NCBI GenBank assembly: GCA_039026375.1
Contig: JBCCML010000021.1
Span: 7,101 to 71,100, forward strand
Source of the DNA: Thermohalobaculum sp039026375
GTDB taxonomy: Bacteria; Pseudomonadota; Alphaproteobacteria; Rhodobacterales; Rhodobacteraceae
Reading direction: 5' to 3'
Length of the DNA stretch: 64,000 nucleotides
In this document: in pieces, positions 59,895-64,000 of the stretch
Position numbering within the stretch: position 1 is the first letter of the stretch
How the letters are laid out: each line of letters opens with the position of its first letter
Made by a program: the position numbers and the translations under genes
The notes under the pieces: generated by a model
Seen by the model: only the letters and a program-made list of their open reading frames with translations
What the model was told of the DNA's origin: nothing
The model's database searches: none

Positions 59895-60479
59895 GTGGAA
59901 AGACCCAGCCCGTTCACTGAAGATGATTTGCTCGCGCATATCCGCGGCGAAGCAACGCCAGAGACGTCAAACGAGATCGAGCGTGCGATGGCGGAAAGTC
60001 CCGCGCTCCGCGCCGAGATTGCGACCATGCAAAGCCTGGACGTCGCGCTTAAGCAGCCGGATGGAAGCGCGGCGCCGGGTGATTTCGCCTGGCGCCGGCT
60101 GGAGGCTGAGATACGCCGCGAAACCGCATCGAACGAACAGAAGCAGCGATCCGTCTGGTGGCGAGCGGCGGCGGTATTCCTTGGTGTCGCGGTGCTGGGT
60201 CAGGGTGCGTACATCACCTGGACCAGCGCCACGCGCGACGGTGCGGAGTTCCGAACGGTCACAGAGGCAGCAGACCAGCACGTTCTGGCAATCGGCCTGG
60301 CGCCCGGGGCCAGCGTGGCGGCACTGACAGCCTTGCTGCGCCAGTCAGAGGGCCGGATTGTCGATGGGCCGGGGGCATCGGGTCTCTTTCGCGTTGCCTT
60401 CGAGAGCGCGGCGGACCGAGATGCGGCACGCGCGCTCTACTCGGCCTCGGAGCTGGTAGACTTGGTCGCTGATGATTGA
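59895..60479 (+). CDS. Membrane anti-sigma factor
   Basis: 194 residues from GTG 59895, with GGAGG 6 bases upstream (TTG 59883 is a worse option). Cytosolic residues 1-85 form an anti-sigma-like helical domain (LLAHIRGEATPETSNEIERAMAE...) without the HxxxCxxC zinc motif; one TM helix at ~88-109 (VWWRAAAVFLGVAVLGQGAYITW); periplasmic 110-194 with strand-helix-strand-strand-helix-strand pattern (LAIGLAPGAS..., RIVDGPG, LFRVAFE...) resembling a ferredoxin-like I9 inhibitor domain. Likely holds the 59253 sigma factor at the membrane. Confidence 0.8.
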   Translation: MERPSPFTEDDLLAHIRGEATPETSNEIERAMAESPALRAEIATMQSLDVALKQPDGSAAPGDFAWRRLEAEIRRETASNEQKQRSVWWRAAAVFLGVAVLGQGAYITWTSATRDGAEFRTVTEAADQHVLAIGLAPGASVAALTALLRQSEGRIVDGPGASGLFRVAFESAADRDAARALYSASELVDLVADD

Positions 60480-60497
60480 GGTCAGAAAGGATTTCGG

Positions 60498-61658
60498 ATG
60501 ATGTGGATGCCTTGGGCGACTAAGCTTTCGCGCGCGCTCGTCCTGCTTTTGGCAGGCTTTGCGACTGCGTGTACGGCAGATCCGTCAGCCGACCCCGGGC
60601 AGGCTGCGGGACCCGAGGTCACCGACCCGCGCGAGCTGATCGTGCTGACCGCCCCGCCCACTGATCTGCTGATCGCGCGCGCCCAGGCCAGGGGCTATGT
60701 GCTGCGCACCGTCTACCCGCTGGACGAATTGGGCGACGAGCTTGTCGTGTTCCAGATTCCGCCGGGTCTGACCATCGCCCAGGCCATTGCAGAGATCGAA
60801 GCCGATGTCCCCGGCGTGACCGCAGGGGCGCATCATGTCTATTACCTCCAGGCCTCCACGCCCGCGGACCGAAACTACGCGGGGCCGTTGATGCGCTGGC
60901 CGGAGACGGGATGCAGGGCCATGCAGCGGATCGGGATCATCGATGCGGGGGTCGCAGCCAGCCATCCGGCGCTGATCGCTGGGCGGATCACCCAAGAGAG
61001 ATTTGTCGCCGGCGACCAGCCACCCGTCACAGACCACGGGTCACTCATGGCAGATCTGTTGATCGGCCCCGGACGGCTGGCAGACGCCGCGCTCTTCAGC
61101 GCCAATGTTGTCGACCCAGCACAGGGCGACGGCGACGCAGCCGGCGTCGTCTCGATCCTGCGGGCGGTAGACTGGATGCGTCTCAACGACGTGGCCCTTG
61201 TGAACATCAGTCTTGCTGGGCCGCGCAACAAATTGATGAACCGAGCATTGGGTCGGGCCGCATCGGACGGCATGGTCTTCGTCGCGGCGGCCGGCAACTC
61301 TGGGCCGGGCGCCCCGCCACAGTTCCCGGCTGCCTTCGCGTTCGTCTTGGCCGTGACGGCGATCGATCAGGACCAGGCTGTTTACGCCCAGGCCGTGCGC
61401 GGCGACCATATCGACGTCGCAGCGCCTGGGGTCGACATCCTTGTCCCATCCGCTGGCGGGTTGAAAATCAAAAGCGGAACCTCCGTTGCGGCGCCCTTCG
61501 TCACGGCAGCGCTGGCGGCGGATCCGCAGCTGGCAAACACCAGCATCGAACGCGCGCGCCGCGACCTGCGGGCCCGCGCAATGGATCTGGGCTCCCCAGG
61601 CTGGGACCCGGTTTTCGGTGCTGGCCTTGTCCTGGCACCGGAGGGGTGCCTGGGCTAA
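60498..61658 (+). CDS. Subtilisin-like (S8) peptidase with N-terminal prodomain
   Basis: 386 residues. N-terminal hydrophobic segment (ALVLLLAGFATAC) with a weak lipobox, Cys25, so possibly a lipoprotein; prodomain ~45-118 (ELIVLTAPPTDLLIARAQARGY...) of I9-like pattern. Catalytic domain: Asp149 in GIIDAGV, His180 in TDHGSL, oxyanion Asn267 in AAGNSGPG, Ser329 in SGTSVAAP, so the triad is complete. His context lacks the usual HGTHVAG, reading HGSLMADLL. It follows the anti-sigma by 18 bases and is probably co-transcribed; the anti-sigma or the RTX protein could be a substrate. Confidence 0.85.
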   Translation: MMWMPWATKLSRALVLLLAGFATACTADPSADPGQAAGPEVTDPRELIVLTAPPTDLLIARAQARGYVLRTVYPLDELGDELVVFQIPPGLTIAQAIAEIEADVPGVTAGAHHVYYLQASTPADRNYAGPLMRWPETGCRAMQRIGIIDAGVAASHPALIAGRITQERFVAGDQPPVTDHGSLMADLLIGPGRLADAALFSANVVDPAQGDGDAAGVVSILRAVDWMRLNDVALVNISLAGPRNKLMNRALGRAASDGMVFVAAAGNSGPGAPPQFPAAFAFVLAVTAIDQDQAVYAQAVRGDHIDVAAPGVDILVPSAGGLKIKSGTSVAAPFVTAALAADPQLANTSIERARRDLRARAMDLGSPGWDPVFGAGLVLAPEGCLG

Positions 61659-61917
61659 CGCCAGGTTAACGACGAGACCTGCTCGCCCGCGTCTCGGCAG
61701 CGCCACTGCCGGTCATCGCGCACCCCAATTGCAACTGCCCCGGCGTCTCAAATCTGGCGCCCGCCTCTTCGCGACTGTGAGCACCGCGAAGAGGATCCGA
61801 CGCTCCCACCACTTCTTTTTGAACCGTTCGGCCTGTCCGCCCGACAGATCAGTACCAAGCGCAGATCTGCGGTTGGGACGACCGAAAAGGCACAACCAGA
61901 TTTGCGGGAGAACTCTC

Positions 61918-63549
61918 ATGACTTTCTTTAACTTCTTGTCGCTCGTTGAGAGCCAAAGCATCACAGGATCCGCCGACGGCGATCTGATCATTGGTTCGTT
62001 CAAAGCAGACCAGCTGGATGGGCGCGATGGCGATGACCTGATCTTTGGCCAGAGCGGTCGTGACCACATCTCCGGTGGCGATGGTGACGATTACGCCTTC
62101 GGCGGACGTGGACGTGACAAAATCAGCGGCGGCAACGGCGAAGATCATCTGTTCGGTGGCCGCGGCCGCGACGTGATCGCAGGCAACAAGGGCAATGACC
62201 GCATGTTTGGCGGGCGCGGTGCGGACCTGCTGATCTGGAACAATGGCGACGGGTCCGACTTGATGGACGGCGGGCTCGGAAATGACCGCGTTCAGGTCAA
62301 CTTCAACACCGATCTCGTCAATGATGACCTCCAGAACAAGGACGTCGCCGCGTTTTCGGTCACAGAACAGGGCGTTCAGTTCGCTCGTGTCGAGCTGAAC
62401 GACCAGTCGGTGAACGGCTTGTTCCAACTGGACATCCGCGACACCGAAACGCTGGAGACGAACTTTGGCGGCGGGGACGATACGGCGCTGATCGTGGGCA
62501 ATGTGCTGGACAAGATCACGCTGGACCTGGACGGCGGTGACGGGGTCGACACTCTTGATCTCAGCCAGGCCGCTGCCACGGTCACCATAGATCTTGCGGC
62601 GGGCCTTCTGGGGACGTCGAAGGCGGTGAACTTCGAAAACGTCATCGGGACCGAGTTTGACGACATCATCATCGGCGATGCCCAGGACAATGTCATTTCG
62701 GGCCTTGGCGGGGTCGATCACATCTTCGGCGGCAACGGCAACGACAGTCTGATCGCCAACAAGGGCAACGACTTCGTCTTTGGCGGCTATGGCGATGACG
62801 AGATCGTCTGGAACAATGGGGACGGATCGGACCTGTTCGACGGCGGCGAAGGCGATGACCTGGTGCAGGTCAACTTCGACACCGACCTGGTGAATGACGA
62901 CCTGCAGAACAAGGACATCGCGGAATTCTCTGTGACCTCTCAAGGCATCCAGTTCGCCCGGATCGAATTGAACGATCAGAGCATCAACGGTTTGTTCCAA
63001 TTGGACATCCGCAACACCGAGACGCTGGAGACGAACTTCGGCGACGGCGACGATGAAGCAGTTTTCGTGGGCGACGTGCTGGACCAGATCATCTTGGACT
63101 TGGATGGCGGGGACGGCGTGGACACGCTGGACTTCAGCCAAGCCAACGGCCCGGTGGAGGTAGACCTGGCGGCGGGGACCGCCGGACCCTCGACTGTCCG
63201 GAACTTCGAGAATGTCATCGGCACGGCGGAGAACGACGTGATCGCCGGCGATGACGGTGAAAACACGATCCAGGCGGGCGATGGTGCCGACATCGTGTCC
63301 GGTGGCGCGGGTGCAGACACGTTCGTCTTCGTCGAAGGTCAGGCCGGCGTGACGGCCATTCTGGACTTTGAAGTCGGCGTTGATCAAATCCAACTCCAGA
63401 CCACAAATCCGGACGTGACGGCTCAGGCCCTGGTCGATCAACTGACCCAGCAGGGAAACAATGTCGAGCTGTCCGCGAACGGGCGGACCATCTCCATCCA
63501 GGACGCTGAGGTTCAAGACTTCAGCGTTGACGATTTCCTGATTGCGTAG
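61918..63549 (+). CDS. RTX-type calcium-binding secreted protein with 191-residue internal duplication
   Basis: 543 residues from ATG 61918 (GGGAG 7 bases upstream). Glycine-aspartate nonapeptide repeats GGxGxDxL/I (e.g. DGRDGDDLIFG, GGNGNDSLIA, SGGAGADTFVF) define RTX; no Sec signal, so type I secretion is likely, with a C-terminal signal in the final ~60 residues (SIQDAEVQDFSVDDFLIA). Two modules match with a constant 191-residue offset (e.g. WNNGDGSDL at 107/298, NFENVIGT at 238/429). Between the nonapeptide blocks each module has a ~90-residue domain (VQVNFNTDLVNDDLQNK...). Strictly no catalytic domain seen. Confidence 0.9.
   Translation: MTFFNFLSLVESQSITGSADGDLIIGSFKADQLDGRDGDDLIFGQSGRDHISGGDGDDYAFGGRGRDKISGGNGEDHLFGGRGRDVIAGNKGNDRMFGGRGADLLIWNNGDGSDLMDGGLGNDRVQVNFNTDLVNDDLQNKDVAAFSVTEQGVQFARVELNDQSVNGLFQLDIRDTETLETNFGGGDDTALIVGNVLDKITLDLDGGDGVDTLDLSQAAATVTIDLAAGLLGTSKAVNFENVIGTEFDDIIIGDAQDNVISGLGGVDHIFGGNGNDSLIANKGNDFVFGGYGDDEIVWNNGDGSDLFDGGEGDDLVQVNFDTDLVNDDLQNKDIAEFSVTSQGIQFARIELNDQSINGLFQLDIRNTETLETNFGDGDDEAVFVGDVLDQIILDLDGGDGVDTLDFSQANGPVEVDLAAGTAGPSTVRNFENVIGTAENDVIAGDDGENTIQAGDGADIVSGGAGADTFVFVEGQAGVTAILDFEVGVDQIQLQTTNPDVTAQALVDQLTQQGNNVELSANGRTISIQDAEVQDFSVDDFLIA
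62173..63250 (+). repeat. Tandem duplication of a ~573-bp module in the RTX gene
   Basis: The first copy spans roughly residues 85-255, the second 276-446, at a fixed 573-bp offset. DNA is strongly similar across both, including the unit around TGGAACAATGG...GACGG. Suggests a fairly recent duplication by unequal crossover within the gene; limits are approximate. Confidence 0.75.
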
Positions 63550-63576
63550 CGCGCACCTGCTTTGCTTTCGCGCGCG

Positions 63577-63609
63577 ACCTCGCCGGCAGGTTTGCCGGCG
63601 AGGTTTCCG
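63577..63609 (+). terminator. Rho-independent terminator after the RTX gene
   Basis: CCTCGCCGGCA (63578-63588), GGTT loop, TGCCGGCGAGG (63593-63603): an 11-bp perfect stem followed by TTTCCGTTTCG. Located 28 bases after the RTX stop. Confidence 0.8.
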
Positions 63610-63722
63610 TTTCGATGTTGGGGTGTTTTCCTGCATCCGGGCCTTCGATGCGGCCTCAGGACCAAGGCTGCAGCACTCAACACAGCGTATGATTGTCCTC
63701 TCTGCCCTGGTGCTTAGGTTGC

Positions 63723-63971
63723 TCAGACTAAGGTGAAAGTCCCATTGTCCCTTAGGTCCGCTGTGTCGACGTCGAGGAAGGTGATGGTTGAGGTGAAGGT
63801 CCCGTTCGCGGCGGTGAACATCACCTGGGCGTCTGCGACCGCCCCGTCGCCCCCGACATTGACGGTCGAAAACTGCAGGTCGTTCCTGTCGAAGACCCCG
63901 TCATTGTCGGGGGCGACGGGGCGGTCGCAGACGCCCAGGTGATGTTCACCGCCGCGAACGGGACCTTCACC
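63723..63971 (-). CDS. C-terminal fragment of an unknown Ca-type/beta protein, open into the inverted repeat
   Basis: On the minus strand a frame is open from an in-frame TGA (63972-63974) to TGA at 63723-63725: 82 codons with no acceptable start. The last ~60 residues read DNDGVFDRND (a DxDxDG-like calcium loop), FSTVNVGGDGAVADAQV, FTSTITFLDVDT and DNGTFTLV, which look like real protein. The first part is the reverse-complement arm of the repeat and looks like noise, so the true gene probably continues elsewhere. I cannot name a family. Confidence 0.35.
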   Translation of the reverse strand, partial: GEGPVRGGEHHLGVCDRPVAPDNDGVFDRNDLQFSTVNVGGDGAVADAQVMFTAANGTFTSTITFLDVDTADLRDNGTFTLV

Positions 63972-64000
63972 TCAACCATCACCTTCCTCGACGTCGACAC
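63763..64000. repeat. 96-bp perfect inverted repeat around a 46-base spacer, at the window end
   Basis: 63763-63858 and 63905-64000 are exact reverse complements (96 bp, checked base by base), the spacer is 63859-63904, and six spacer bases on each side continue the pairing (63860-63865 with 63898-63903). The palindrome reaches the last base of the window, so it may continue outside. Both arms encode the same peptide, once on each strand. Confidence 0.93.

Noticed and set aside
61849..63636. 595-codon minus-strand frame across the RTX gene
   Set aside because: The plus-strand frame has RTX repeats, an RBS and a terminator; the opposite frame is a by-product of the repeats.
1..64000. CRISPR array, insertion sequence or prophage
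   Set aside because: I saw no regularly spaced direct repeats, transposase, integrase or phage structural genes.

Overview
The window looks like a chromosome segment of a GC-rich alphaproteobacterium, most likely a marine Rhodobacterales (Roseobacter-like) bacterium. The grounds are the spc/alpha ribosomal operon order, its continuation into a Deg protease, rarA, crcB and an RluC-type pseudouridine synthase, the flgE-flgK-flgL-flgI hook operon, duplicated trimethylamine-dehydrogenase-like flavoproteins and a TAT-exported isoquinoline-oxidoreductase-type enzyme. This assignment rests on gene content and protein resemblance, not on a search.

1-8306: end of the spc operon and the alpha operon (L24 partial, L5, S14, S8, L6, L18, S5, L30, L15, SecY, Adk, then S13, S11, RpoA, L17), with a good sigma70-type promoter before rpsM. 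8381-12516: housekeeping genes for envelope proteolysis (Deg), replication repair (RarA), fluoride export (CrcB) and rRNA pseudouridylation. 12554-18679 (minus): motB, flgE, flgK, flgL, flgI; a FliM-like switch gene diverges from them at 18823. 20256-20970: two small uncharacterised genes.

21155-32476: a catabolic region with two aldehyde dehydrogenases, a SAM methyltransferase, two TMADH-family flavoenzymes (one fused to a ferritin-like helical domain), a bicupin, a small uncharacterised protein and a class III aminotransferase. Together they suggest oxidative breakdown of a methylated amine, with aldehydes and amino groups removed by the neighbouring enzymes. 32760-34695: cold-shock protein, small Cys-rich protein, DEAD-box helicase. 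34692-38092: TetR regulator diverging from iorAB-like genes, with two palindromic operators between them. 38199-46715: a phosphatase, a GT-C membrane protein, a UGM/PPOX-like flavoprotein, an M20 peptidase, a glycosyltransferase, a DegT aminotransferase and decayed sulfotransferase remnants, suggesting a surface-glycan locus. 46719-51835: MmgE/PrpD protein and a polar amino-acid ABC importer operon. 51996-54065: AsmA-like protein carrying a 15-bp tandem repeat. 54113: tRNA-Thr(UGU).

54362-64000, beyond the tRNA, is the most unusual part. It holds secreted proteins of no recognised family, a protein with three DNKGEW repeats, and a same-strand set of ECF sigma factor, membrane anti-sigma factor, subtilisin-like peptidase with prodomain and RTX calcium-binding protein. 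The window ends inside a 96-bp perfect inverted repeat with a 46-nt spacer. My best candidate for an undescribed system is the 58-63.5 kb locus: the anti-sigma periplasmic domain and the peptidase prodomain appear to share a small ferredoxin-like (I9-type) pattern, suggesting protease-linked control of the sigma factor. Second is the TMADH-ferritin fusion.
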